Positions 13,101-25,100 of a stretch of DNA of 64,000 bases are shown piece after piece. Below the pieces are notes generated by a model. That model had not been told where the DNA came from. It did no database searches and was given only the letters and a program-made list of their open reading frames with translations. A program made the translations under genes and the position numbers. Source of the DNA: Sisyra terminalis (taxonomy: Eukaryota > Arthropoda > Insecta > Neuroptera > Sisyridae); NCBI GenBank assembly GCA_958496175.1, contig OY292276.1:29346449-29410448 (forward strand), read 5' to 3'. The first letter of the stretch is position 1. The number at the start of each line of letters is the position of its first letter.

Positions 13101-16100
13101 TTCTTATATTTGCATAAATGGGGAAACAAGTTTGTTATCTTTTCGAAGAGATAACAAATCTACTTATTAATTTTTGATAAAAATCAAAGTTCTAACTAAT
13201 CTATAATTTGACTAATGAATTTTTATTTTCAGAGGTAACATTTTAAAATGTTCTGGTCTTAATTAGCAAAGATAATTTTAAATCAGAAAATTAATTTAAT
13301 TCGCCAATTAAAATGATCTCTTTTGGTCTATTAACAGCTATTAACATTTTAATCGGAACTAAACAGCAATTGCACGACATATTTTGCATTTTTTTTACAA
13401 AAGCCTAAAGTTTCCCGAATCTTTTCGATTTTAGATAACGCTTTTCTGAAATTGTTATATCCTCTCTCTAATGTATTCAAACTAAATAATAATACTTAAA
13501 ATACTTTTACTTCATGTAGGTACTACAAAAGTGTATATTACAAAAGAATGATTAGAAAAAATGTAAAAATCCTGTACAAATTCAAGCATTCAACAAAAAC
13601 GTGACGATCGGCATTTTACTAACGTCCTATTCCTTTGATCGTGTTAAAAGAGCGAAACCACTAGGATATTTAGACGAAATATAAAATAAAACATTAAGAT
13701 CCTCTTTTACGCAACTGCCAAAGCATTGCTTTATTTTTGAGCTCATAGGAGATGGGGTTATAAGTGTTAGCATTTTTAAAAAAAAAAACACAATATTATT
13801 AAGACGGCATTTTCTTTTAAACAGATCTTTTTAACATACCCCCCTTGGAATACCGTCAACCCCGCGAATTTTTTAAATTTTAAGGATGTTATGGAGGTAC
13901 CATCGGGATACAAAAATACATAAAAATTAAAATTCGTGAATAATTACGTCGTATAGCGTACCATGAGGCGAATAAATAGGTCGATACTTAAAAAACTGTA
14001 GAGTTTAAAAGAATATCGGAAATTTCGCCAAAAAATTTAAATAAAATAAGAAATACCAAAAAATATAGAAAATTTTTAACTAATTTTTTTGGACTCAATT
14101 TGCCTTGATTTCAACTTAACAAAACAAAATATTATTGATGTAGATGATCAAAAGTCATTTTAAGTTATGAATTTAAACATTTTTAATATAAGTAAATAAT
14201 AAATAAAATATTAAATTAGCATGTTTTTAAGACAATTATAACTAAAAAAGGTAAATAAAAATTAAATTAACAATTCAGCATTATATAAAATAATGAAGTC
14301 GTGGTAACTTAAATTATAGGTTGGCAACTTTACTATGTCTCTTTCACATGATTTAAGTGAGCATGCGCGACAAATCAGCTGAGAAATTTCATTTTGGTGA
14401 TTGCAAGAATACTAATATAAACTGTTATTTCTCATAAACATAATTAATAATGATTATAATAAGGATAATAATTAGCGCTGCATAATGATGAATGTTGAAA
14501 ATTACGTTTTTATGAATAAGAATTAAAACATAAACTTTGATAAACTCTTTCAAATGATGAATTATTTGACATGTTTCATCCTTTTCCGCTTTATATTGTG
14601 TACTCATGAGTGAGACAAAGATAAATTATACGTTTCATTTTTATCTAATCAAATGTACAACCACAGCTTGTATATTATATACAAGACGATGGGTCTCAGC
14701 TGTGATTATAGTGTTGACGCCAAAGTTGCCACACTTTTATTATACACTTATAAATTTATCAAGTAAAAATCACATTTTCGGTTTGTTTATAATTTGTTTC
14801 TTAAAAACCGTGTAGTGAATTCAAATAAACTTATACAAATTTAGTTCCCTAAAGTTTAAACTACATATTTTGAAAGTTTGGGATGCCTGATAGCATTTAT
14901 TTCCTAATAAAAATAAATTAAGTCTGTTTGATCATGGAATCCCTATAAGATTATGTTTAAAATCATAGTATTTTTAAATTGCAATAACTTTTTAACAACT
15001 TAGTGAATCGCTTTAAAATTTTTACAGGTGCTTTAGCATTGAATAAGAAACATTCTCCTAAATTTTTAGTTGTCTGGTAGCATTTTGACATACCGCCATA
15101 ACATCTTTAAGCAATCTATGTATAACTATTGCTATTACTTTACTATTGAACATTTTCTTTGGTCCGCTGCGGTAATAAGAATCTCAAATCTGGTTCTCCA
15201 CAAAACCATGATAACATCCCTTGTTTAAAGTAACTAAGAAAAATTGGTATAAAAAGTTTGATCTTACAAAATGGTATTATGAAATCAAATAATATAACAG
15301 TTTCTAATGTAAGCTTGGTCAGGTTTAGATTATTTAGATTTTCCGAAAAACACTTCCATTTAAGGAAAATGTATTATATACTCAAAGTGGAACATAAAAT
15401 ATAATGTTTTCTGGATGTTCCAGAATTGATTAAGGTTGTTTAGAAGTGCGGTAGGGAATTACTCTATGTTAATAAGAAGGCGTTGTAGTTATTGCTATAA
15501 GGGTTTTATACACTTGACACGATTTTCTATCTTTACGTTGAAATATTTTGCTTAGAAACCCCCAAATGTTAATGATTTTGGTATTGATTGACGAGGAATA
15601 TTTCAAAGAATGCATCGCGATTTTTCCAAAAAAAATAATTTCTACGAAAGGAGTCATCACAAATTAATTCCGATCACGTATAATTTTTTCCATTTACCCT
15701 GTGTTAAGTGGTTCAAAATTACGCAACTTTACGATTTTTTTCTCCGTTAATAAGCCCCAAATCGAAGTAAAATTTTACAGAAAAATGGCTAAAATAGTTG
15801 ACTACGTACAGTATTAATTTCAATTTTTTCTCATTACTTGTGATTTTCTTCAACACAACCTTAATAGGCGGTGAAGAGTAGATTAGGTTATAAAATTTCG
15901 AAAAAAATCCTTTGGAGTTTTTCATTTGATCCATTCTTAGTTATAAATTAAGAAATGTGTCCATTGTAGTTTCGCTAAGATATATCTATCGTGATTAATA
16001 AATTTAGTAACTAATCAAAAATAGGATAAATGATGAAAAACATTTAAGAACGGTTTCATGACAACATGACTTAAAGGCTCCATATAAAGCTTACGTTAGT

Positions 16101-16845
16101 AACACAAATTAATATAAAATAAATTTCATTTAGTATGAAGATAATAATAGAAGGTTAGAAATGCAGCTAATAAATTCACTATACCCATTTATATTTTAGA
16201 CGTTTAAAATAATTGAAATATGTAAAGTTATCAATTTATTCTTCGTTATAATTTCGATAAATTCGATCATAATATTTTAAAAAATGTCACAAAATTGGAT
16301 TGCTGTTAATCTCAATATCCTTTAATTAACGATTTTCGTAATGTAAATGTATGAATATTTTATATTACGTAATTAACAGAACCAAAAAAGGAGTTTAGTT
16401 CACGAAATATTAAGCAAACAATTATCAGGTCTAACAGTTAACATATTAAAACCAAGATTTATGCAAACCGCAATTTAAATGATTTCTTTATCTGTTAGAT
16501 AAAAAGCTGATAAAGAAAAGAGTAAGTAGAATTTGAACAAAAATTTAAAAATAAATTTAATGAACTGTTTGTGTAGTAAGTAAAAGGTTTGATAATGTTA
16601 TCTGTATATTAAATCGTTCGATGAATTTCAATGAAGTTTTGTTATTTTTGAATGTACCTCCAATTGTTCAAGACCAATAAAATCTGGATCAGAAAGATCG
16701 TGGGGATCTGGATGAAGTAGACTTAGAACATAACGTGTGTAGACTACAGCATCAATTCCTCGGGCTTCAAGTTGCTCTTCCAGCCAATCAGAAACGGCTG
16801 ATGGCATGGACACCAACTGTGGATACTTCATGCTATGCACCGGGC
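10152..16845 (-). CDS. Homolog of vertebrate KIAA0232 (function unknown), 3 coding exons
   Basis: The coding exons are 16831-16658 (the exon itself begins at 16845 after an acceptor), 12742-12614 and 12554-10152, joining to about 901 residues. Two conserved blocks identify the family. WLEEQLEARGIDAVVYTRYV lies at about residues 15-34. AAVQCLMSAAEQ/NVGIESLVDELCLRL spans the second splice at about 90-116. Both align with the N-terminal region of human KIAA0232. Further weaker matches are YYAAFPALK, a GFTFIVHDSPEHV block and, near the C-terminus, DNPVSSVASSVW. Most of the large last exon is acidic, Asn/Ser-rich and probably disordered. No catalytic motif is visible. The first ATG lies in the exon at 16831; an upstream noncoding exon is likely. 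Intron 1 is 3.9 kb and intron 2 is 59 nt. The orthology call rests on recall of the human protein, with no alignment. Confidence 0.85.
12743..16657. other. First coding intron of the KIAA0232 homolog (3.9 kb)
   Basis: I see no exon-like coding sequence inside. It has AT-rich tracts and a pair of inverted GTTGGCAACTTT / AAAGTTGCC segments around 14322 and 14725 that might mark a decayed terminal-repeat element of about 400 bp. The proximal acceptor (ATTATAG) and the donor (GAG/GTACAT) are clear. Confidence 0.6.
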
Positions 16846-17397
16846 CTATATAAATAAAGCAATATAAATATTGGGAACTATTTTTTTTCTTTAGCTTTTA
16901 CACTTACCAATGCGCTAATGCATCTTTGGTGCTTGTGTCAAGAAAATTTTCATGGTGACTGCTGAATAAACGTTACAATAGTCTCCAATAAGATTTTTAA
17001 AATGAAAATCGAAAACGGATTACTCATTATCACAGTTATTTGCCAATAACGAAGAATCCATCACGAAAGAGTCGTTTGAGACAATCATTATCACGTAGCA
17101 ATTTTTCTTTCGATTTGTTAACAATTTAATAACATATTTTGTTATGAATTTTTAAATATTTCTCCTCTATTATTCTAAAACTTGTTTCTTCTTATATTTA
17201 GTATGTACACTTGGATTGCAACTTCGTTGCAATTTTTTTAATTTCTCATTAAACGTAATAGAGTAGAATACTATTAATATGTTTCGTTATTCATAAAAAA
17301 GTTAGGGTAATTTTTTCTTCGTAAAAGAAAAATTAAAAAAAGAATTGTAAAATCAAAAAGAAAAAAAAAGAAAAACAAAAAAACACAAAAATGAATT

Positions 17398-17482
17398 AAA
17401 TCGTTTGAAGACAAATTGTTACATATTTTCGTTTTTGTTCACTGAGCTGCTGCATTTTAATATATGCACCATCCCGTTTAAA
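17398..17482 (-). other. Exon-like segment, possibly a terminal coding exon of an unknown small gene
   Basis: On the minus strand an acceptor (TTTCAG) at 17483 is followed by an open frame reading FKRDGAYIKMQQLSEQKRK and ending shortly after at a TAA. The composition is unlike the random AT-rich frames nearby. No convincing upstream partner exon was found: the candidate at 18.1-18.2 kb closes its frame before its donor. I do not recognise the peptide. Confidence 0.25.
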
Positions 17483-18076
17483 CTGAAATCAAGAAAATGC
17501 ATTAATTAATTTCATTATTTATTAGTTATAAACCAAACGATAAGAAGTGATGATGATGATGATTATTACTATGTGCATACAAAGAAAATAATTGGTGAGT
17601 CCTTGAAACATGAGTCATATACAATCTTGACAATAACATTTATTTATTTTCAATCCAAAATCTAAAACTAGATTTTGATTTAATCGAACAGTGCCATTTT
17701 AAGTCAATATCCCATTTCGCGCCTCAAATTCGTAAAAAAAAGTTGAATGCTCTCTCGAATTTCTATTGGACGATGCGAAAACATTAACTAATATAAAAAT
17801 TAAGGCTACGACCAAATTAAAAAGAAAACCTTCTATTTGCCAGTATATGAACAAAGCTACGACAAAATTAAATGGAAATCATTTACGTAGTAAATACAAA
17901 ACACACGCATGAAATATTTACATATGACAGTGATTACGAAAGTACTTAGAGAATTGGAATGCATTTTGCTTGGCTGAAACGCAAGCCACATCTGGGTTTA
18001 ATTAATGGGTTGGATGTGAAAAAAGTAAAGAATTAAAAATAACATTAAGATCAATTGAAATTGATTTAACTAACCT

Positions 18077-18300
18077 GTTTGTCTATTGGGATGATGTCGC
18101 ACCCCTTGTGTACCCTAAACACCCCACAATTTGTTTAACATGGCAGCTTAGGCTTTGCTCGGTGTCGAAGCAGCTCGCCCTTGTCGCCGCCGTAAGACGA
18201 ATCACGCTCATAACACGCATGTCTTCTTCAAGTTCAATGAAACACAATTTCTGATTGGACCATATTCATGTCATTGTGCACTACGACCAATCAAAAGAGG
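18077..18300 (-). promoter_or_regulatory. Candidate promoter and 5' noncoding exon of the KIAA0232 homolog
   Basis: This is the most GC-rich patch of the surrounding 10 kb. It contains CCAAT-type boxes in both senses (GATTGGAC near 18253 and GACCAATCAAA near 18286). On the minus strand a segment ends at CAG/GTTAGT (donor near 18076), about 1.2 kb upstream of the acceptor at 16846. It contains upstream ATGs whose frames close within the segment, compatible with a 5'UTR exon with short uORFs. It could also be an unrelated small transcript. Transcription cannot be seen from sequence. Confidence 0.35.
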
Positions 18301-19189
18301 CATTAGAAAAAACAAACGCGCTTACATTAAATGGCACGAATTTAAATTTTTTTCTTAAAACAATTAAAAAATAATAAAATAAAATATTGGAAATAAATAA
18401 ACATGTTGAAAACATTTTTGACCTATTAAGGCATTATGCGAAATAAAATTTATTTTATAACATAATTTTCACACAGTCAAATCGCTTTTAATGCGTAATC
18501 AATAAATTAAATATCGCACGTATCGCACACTAAATGCAATAAAACCAATAAAATAACCCAATCAAATGTTTATTATATAATATTTTCGTTAATTTTTTGT
18601 AAAGCAAAAATACATTAAATTAAAAAAAAAACAAATTAGTAATTCTATTTCGGTGTTAATTTTTTATTAATTTTTAAATAAAAAATAGTTTATTTACAGG
18701 GTTCATATTTTTTACCTAAAATCCTAATAAATATCATTTAAACTCATTTAAATTGAAATGAAAAAATAATATAGTATGAATACATACAATACATACGTAG
18801 TTTACGTTCAACGTACACATAGAGATTGCAATATCAGTATACCGGAGTATCGATATTTTGAGCCATTTGTACAATTTTGTAATATCGGTATTCACAAGTT
18901 AATATACCGTTTTTTCGGTATTTACTGGACATTTTTTAAATTATTTCCACTATATATTCAAGAATCGCCATCATAGTAAAATAGTATATATTTTTCTTTT
19001 ATGTCGCCCAATAACGTTTAAAATTACTTAATTAGGTTGTAAATACAAAGTTGGAATTAAAAAATATCTAGGGTATTTACCGAACTACAATGAATTTAAA
19101 AATGAAACAAAAGAAAAGAACCTTGACCAATTCACATTTGGTCAAGTTTATAATTAATTTTCTTTAAATTTTTAAAGAGTTATCGAAGA

Positions 19190-19459
19190 TGATGATGGCA
19201 CTTGTGTTGTTAGTGAAAAAGAATTGTCGCTTGAACAAAATTTAAGAGTTATCTATAACTAAAAAAATTTCAACAAACTAAATACAATACAGAAATCAAT
19301 TATACCCAAAACTATCCGATAAATATTTGATTTATTTGAAAATGAGGGATTTAGAAGTCAATATTTGAAAAAAGTTTACTGCGCCTTGTTAACAGTAGCA
19401 GATACTGAAATAGCGTTTTCGACAGCTGGTAATTTTTGCTCAAAATTACGTTTCAGGTA
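19190..19459 (+). pseudogene. hAT transposase remnant, C-terminal dimerisation domain
   Basis: After a stop, one frame reads FENEGFRSQYLKKVYC and then ALLTVADTEIAFSTAGNFCS, ending KLRFR at about 19456. The pattern of an EG..R..L lead-in followed by a FSTAG core matches the conserved C-terminal dimerisation region of hAT transposases. Upstream pieces (DDDGTCVVSEKELSLEQNL near 19190) are out of frame or broken by stops, so the gene is dead. ATACCG-type motifs near 18836-18925 and 19740-19775 may be remnants of terminal repeats but do not form a clean pair. Confidence 0.6.
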
Positions 19460-20126
19460 AATTTGGTACATAATGTTTTTTAAGATCACATTTGAAATAG
19501 TACCGTAAATTGAATAATGATATTTACATTATTTTGTGATTTAAATACACACGATGATCGTTGTTCCTTTACTTTTTTTTGTGATTCTTTATATACTGTT
19601 ATTATTTATAAGTTATAAACGATTTTTTTCGATTTTTAATCTCTCTACCAAAACAGGTAAATAAAAGAATGAAACACCTGTGTTTTCTTTTTTTATCTAA
19701 AGTTCCTACTACTGTTATTTCAGTATTAAGATTTAACAAATACCACATACCGGTATTGAAGTTTTGGTCCGGTAATGCAATCCCTACGTACATGACAATG
19801 TTCTTTTTAGGGAAAAAATAAGTATGTTGAATTGCTTGCTTGCTTCAGTATGTAACGTTGAAGTCCATAGTGACTGGATCTGGATTGAACGTTGAGCAAC
19901 GAGCGTCGTTTCCTTAAATAATAAAAAGAAAACATAGGACTAAAATTTAAGAGACCCCCAATTGATATAGCTATCTAAAATTATTCGATAACTGGCTATA
20001 TTCGATATCTACAATACTTAAATAAATCAAATAAAATTGATTATATAATCATAAAACATCTTAAACGTAAGAAAATCAAATTATTATAAATATATTTATT
20101 CTTTAATAAAATTAAAAAGAAATCAA

Positions 20127-20195
20127 GTCAGGTAATGATTATTAAAAAAAAAATACTACCTGATGATGACAGTCAAAAACTGTTGAAACGCGTCG
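20127..20195 (+). ncRNA. Hammerhead-ribozyme-like motif
   Basis: CTGATGA at 20160-20166 and GAAAC at 20185-20189 are separated by an 18-nt hairpin with ACAGT/ACTGT arms, matching the hammerhead core and stem II. Upstream, GTC at 20127-20129 sits where the cleavage site of a type I hammerhead would be. It is followed by AGGTA, which can pair with TAC(CT) just before the core. Stem III would be only about 2 bp, as known for minimal hammerheads of Penelope-like elements and retrozymes. The pairing next to the cleavage site is imperfect, so activity is uncertain. AATCAAGTCAG recurs about 166 nt downstream, hinting at a tandem arrangement. Confidence 0.4.
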
Positions 20196-20737
20196 TAATA
20201 AAGAAGAAATTGAGTCTCATAAAACATATATTATTATTCATTAATTTATTGTGACTCGGAAATAAATAAAATACTTACCAATGTTAAAATCAAGTCAGAC
20301 TTATTTTTCTTATTCTAAAAGCGTATCAGCTTGGAATTTAGAATTGTTGGTGTTTTAAAAAAGACGACGATACTTTTCACGGTGATAAAATCCGCGTTAG
20401 ACGTTATATTGTTATTATTTTGGTAAGAACTATGCCTGAAAAAAATAAATTAGAATACTGGACAAAATTATATTTGTAGTTAAGAATAGGATTCAGTGAA
20501 AAAAAAAGATAAACACAGTAAACCGAAAAAAGGAAGGGTGAAGAAAATTTAAAAAAATACCGTTTATTTCTTCATAGCAAAGATGTATTATTCGTAAGGC
20601 AAATTAGGCGTAGATTATATTTCCCCAAAATAACGGAATTAAGGTAATTAATATGAACTCATATAGTTCCTGTTAATTGGCGCTGCACTCTACAATCTAA
20701 GCAGGTAACATTTACCGTTTCAGTACAGATAAGGTAA

Positions 20738-20980
20738 CTTATAAGAAGGTATCTCAATTCTGCAATGCATAATGTGGCACAATGGAAGATGTGTCAGGAT
20801 GTAGCGCCACCTCATGTGTATCTAGAACACTTACCAACCGAAACTATGTACTTTTATGCTAATGGTGAAAGTTAGTACTCTAGATACAGTTATGGCGGCG
20901 TCACATTTTAACACATTTCCTATAATTCATGGCAGAATTGGTATACCATCTTATATATGTATTACCTTAGGACACCTTAG
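20738..20980. repeat. Fold-back element (family H)
   Basis: The left arm starts GGTATCTCAATTCTGCAATG and the right arm ends CATGGCAGAATTGGTATACC, an inverted pair. The similarity continues inward through AGATGTGTCAGGATGTAGCGCC against a GGCGGCGTCACATTTTAACA counterpart. The arms are about 90 nt and diverged. A partial relative lies at 3480-3900. Confidence 0.6.
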
Positions 20981-22132
20981 GTGCATGTCCCATTGAAACA
21001 AGTGAACATCACATCGTCAATTTAAATGTGAACTGAAGTAGAGAATGTAACGTTGTCAGATGTTAGCGTGTTTGAAAAGAACCTGAACCGCAGTTTCTGA
21101 TGAACATTAAAAACTCATTCTTTCGAGTTGAAATTTCATATATTTTCTGATTTTTAACCTTGTATTTCCTGCAAATGAATGGCTGGAAATTCCTTTTTCT
21201 TAATTAAGTCTCATTAGTTCTCAATTCTTTTATATAAAATTTTTTTTTGCATCGTAGAATCGAACTAATTAGGAACTTAATAAAGCCTCGTACAAAATAA
21301 AAGTTGAACATGACAAAAACATTTTTATCCTATTTCGCTCAATTTAATTTAAACAAATTTTTTTCCCAAATCTAACAATATTTTTTTATTATTAAAATTG
21401 TAACTAATCAAGCTTCTAATTCAATAAATAAGTATTGCCATCTCAAGTTTTACATTTTTTTAATTGGTACAATACAATTTTACATTCGTTACATTTAAGA
21501 CAGCACCATTTTTAATTATTATGCATACGTTTGCATTATTTCACGAGTTTTAAAATATTTTGCATTAAAGTTTTCAGAAAAAGGATTTACAACATTTATT
21601 ATCTGCGTTAAGTTCATTGATACAAAAATTGTATGATCAATGTGCGAGAAAAAATTTTTTTTTGTTCATTTATTTAAATTGATATTTATTATCATTGTAT
21701 TATAACTATAAATTCTTTTTATTCATTTCAATTAAAAAAGGAAGAAAAAGCATTGCATTATTTTTTTTTGTGAATTTTATTTCACTATTCTTGTCTTAGT
21801 GCTCTCAATACCACTAAGAAAATGCTCTAAACTCTTTTCCTAAAAAATTCTGTAATACAAATTGCTTATTTTTCGAAACAAAAATGTTTTCCAGCGAAAA
21901 ATATATATGTACAAATCCAAATTAATATAGAAAATACACCTGAACAAACTAAAAAAAAAAAAATCTATATAAAGAGTAATATGGTTACAAACTATATTGT
22001 AACTTTTATTTCCTAACATTCATATTATTCAATTTGCAATTAATTATAATATTAATATGTTGTGCAATAAATAAAATTAACTAAGTAAAAAAATACATTT
22101 GTTTCTAATAAGAAACAAGTTACAATACAGAA

Positions 22133-25100
22133 TTATAGTTGTGGGGATTTATTGTCCGATTTGCCTGCCTCTGGGTTTATGGGAGGAATTGGTGGTTGTG
22201 CAATGGTTTCTTCACTTTTATTTTTATTAGGTTTTTCGGTGATAGTTTCCTTCGCCTCGGTATTAATTGGTTTTAAAACTCGATCTTTGTATAAGGCTTT
22301 CTCAATTTTGTCTTCTACTTCGAGTAGTTCTTCTTTTTCGATTAAATCGATTAGTTCGTCAATTTGCTTTGTGTTAAGTTGTACATTTTCCTTCCCAATA
22401 ACTTCAACGACCTGAAAAATATATATATTTTTTCTATTAGAAATGTTAAAATACGACAAAGAATTATTTTAGTTCATTTCTAATGCTATTTGAACGATAC
22501 GTAATTTATTTTGAATTGGATTTACCCAATACTTAATAGAAAGACAAACCCAGAAATTTAAATTCTAACTCTTGGGATATTACCCTTCAATAGTTTTAAA
22601 TTTACCCAGTAAGCCAACTTATCACTAGGGTATTAACAATACATTCAAAGTAATGATATAGGGGTAACGTTTCCCTAACTTTAGTTTGTCAAATATTCAA
22701 TGGCGGACTAAGGCTTAAGCGGGCCCTAGACAACATTGTAATACCGACCCGATCACACTTTTGATCAACCAACGATTCGACATAATTTTGATACGTTTCA
22801 AAAATAACTTTGAATACGACGTTTTTTTGTTAAATAAAATTAACTATAAAAATTAAAAACCTAATTCTCGGACCCCAAAAATTTCGGGCCCTTAGTACGT
22901 TCCTAGATTGCCTAGGCCTTAGTCCGCCCTTGCAAATATTACTAATACATTCTCGAATGATTGCAATATAATTTGCATAAGCGATGTTCATTCTCTAGTA
23001 ATTTAAAAGTAATTGGATAAAATTATTTTTATACTTTTTTAACTTGAACAAAAATATTAAAAGGTAAAGCAATGATATTTCCAGATCGTTTTTAATTACA
23101 TACGTAAAAATAAGATTTTTTCTGGTTCTTTTTTGAATAAATAATGTAGTATTAAGCTTAAGTCAATACTAATCATTATTAAAACGTATAATTTACGCAT
23201 ATAACAATAATTTTAACAACACTTGCCACTGTGTTAAAACTTCTGTTGGGAAATTGACATAGATATTTTTTAAACAAGTCAATATCTGGCAACGTCGCCT
23301 TATTCGCGAATAGAATATTAGCAACAAAGTATAGAATGAAACGTTATCAGATGTTGATTTGTTTAAAAAGAACTTGTACCAAGGAATTAATAAAAACGGT
23401 TAGTAGTGAATATAACGACAGGAAAAATAATAGGATGTTCAATAAAAATTTTAATGATTTCATTCATTTTTTAATGGGGCAATCGCAGACTGAATGCGTT
23501 TCAAACACATTAGAAACGAACTGCGAATTTAATTGTTCTATAATAATGTTTTTAACAGACAATAGTCCATCCAGAGAAAAGTGCCCACCTGGAAAATAGT
23601 CTTATTTATGTTGATTTCTTTGATATGTTAAAGTAATCATTTTGGCTTAAGTCCTTTTTAGAATAGTCAAATCTGACAACGTTGCATTTTCAACTTTGTT
23701 TTTAATTTAATTCGCGAATAAATCGGTCTATAATAAAAATTTAGCCACAAAAGAGAAAAATATACTTTAGAGTATATTAGAATTAATTAGAATTGAATTA
23801 ACAAAAAAAAAATAGCGAATTAAATTAAAAAAGTCGAAAATGCATCGTTGCCAGATTTCACTGTTATAAAAGGGACTTGCACCATAATTTTTTCACTTGA
23901 GTAATTATTTTTTAAAAGAAAGTAAATATACTTTCTGTTAGGATAATTTCAGTGGTGTAGGTGGCCTTTTGGCCGCCCTTTATTTTCATCATAAGTCAAG
24001 AAAATTAGCCAAGCCAAAACCCTTTTTAAATTTTTTGATTATTTAAATGTGCTCTTCGTGTTTTTTATAAAACAAAATCTTTTATGCAATTATCAATGTC
24101 AACAGGCCGCCTCATTTTCATGTGCCTCCCGGGGCCATTCTTCCTCATTCCTCCTCCACCTCACTACGCTAATGGATAATTTTAAATGTAATGCTATTCT
24201 TTTACATCCCACATTTGTCCCTCCTCATATGTAAATGTATACAAAAATGATATGGAAAAAGACCCAGTATCCACGAATTGAAAGGAAGGCATACAATTTT
24301 ACATGGGACTTCTGAGGCACGTTCCCTCTATGGTAGAGCTCAGAGAGGATAACATACTAAAGTATTTTAGCATATTATGATCATATGTATTTAACCATTA
24401 TAATGGCTCAGGTGTAGAAGGGTATTTAAAAAAGTCAATATTTTAAGTTTTTACCTTCAAAACATCTTCAACTTTGATTGAGCCATCTCGATCATCGTCA
24501 ATTTTTCCTAAAACGCGTTCAATATGTTCCAGACGAGTATTATCCGGAACATTCATTATTTTCTTGATAGCCGACATCAGTTCATCAATGCGGATCAATT
24601 CATCGTTTTTAGCTTGCGAGTCGAGCTGTTCGGTTTTGATTCGTTTTTCTTTCTTTTCCAAATCATTCAACACCTTATCCATTTTGCCAATCATACTATT
24701 GACTTTATTATACAATCGCTTCGCTGCTTTTGATTCAGTGATTTCGGATTTTGGTTTACCCGGTGATAAATTAGTGGTGACTTGTTGTAATTCGTGGACA
24801 TCTTCTTTGTAATCAGCCAGTTCTTCCTTCAAGTCTTGAATTTCTTCTTTTTCCACAATTAATTTCTTTTTATCTTTAGCTACCGAATCCAAGGCGCTTT
24901 CCAATGCCTCGAAATCTTTATTGGTGCATGCTGGAGCAGGATCGCGCAGTTCTTCGGTTTTAGCTGCACTCAAAACCTGAGCAGTGTCGCGAAGTTTCTC
25001 GGCTTCTTTTCGTTTTTCGGCTTCCAATAATTCGCGTCGTTCTTCTTGGATTTTGCGTTCCTCCTCTTTTAAGATCTCCAGTTTAACCTTATTATCGATT

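Larger units (their letters stand above)
16846..22132. other. Intergenic between the KIAA0232 homolog and LETM1
   Basis: Apart from the candidate 5' exon near 18.1 kb and the exon-like segment near 17.4 kb, this 5.3 kb holds a decayed hAT transposase (19190-19459), a hammerhead-like motif (20127-20195), a fold-back element (20738-20980) and a partial family B copy (about 21000-21110). It also has a short GATGAT microsatellite near 17548 and T-rich tracts from 21.2 to 22.1 kb. I see no intact gene. Confidence 0.6.
22412..24454. other. LETM1 intron 2 (2.0 kb) with MITE insertions
   Basis: The donor is AAG/GTAAAA and the acceptor TTTTTCAG/GTCGTT on the minus strand. The intron carries the hAT MITE at 22698-22932 and two family B fold-backs (23257-23385 and 23630-23895). 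A frame of about 87 codons at 23336-23599 on the + strand overlaps a family B arm and matches nothing I know, so I do not call it a gene. Confidence 0.75.

Noticed and set aside
23336..23599. 87-codon frame inside LETM1 intron 2
   Set aside because: Its start lies in a family B repeat arm, and the peptide has no recognisable domain or splice partner.
24474..24812. Ser-rich 112-codon frame on the + strand
   Set aside because: It is the antisense shadow of the LETM1 coiled-coil exon; the Ser-rich content comes from Glu/Lys codons read backwards.
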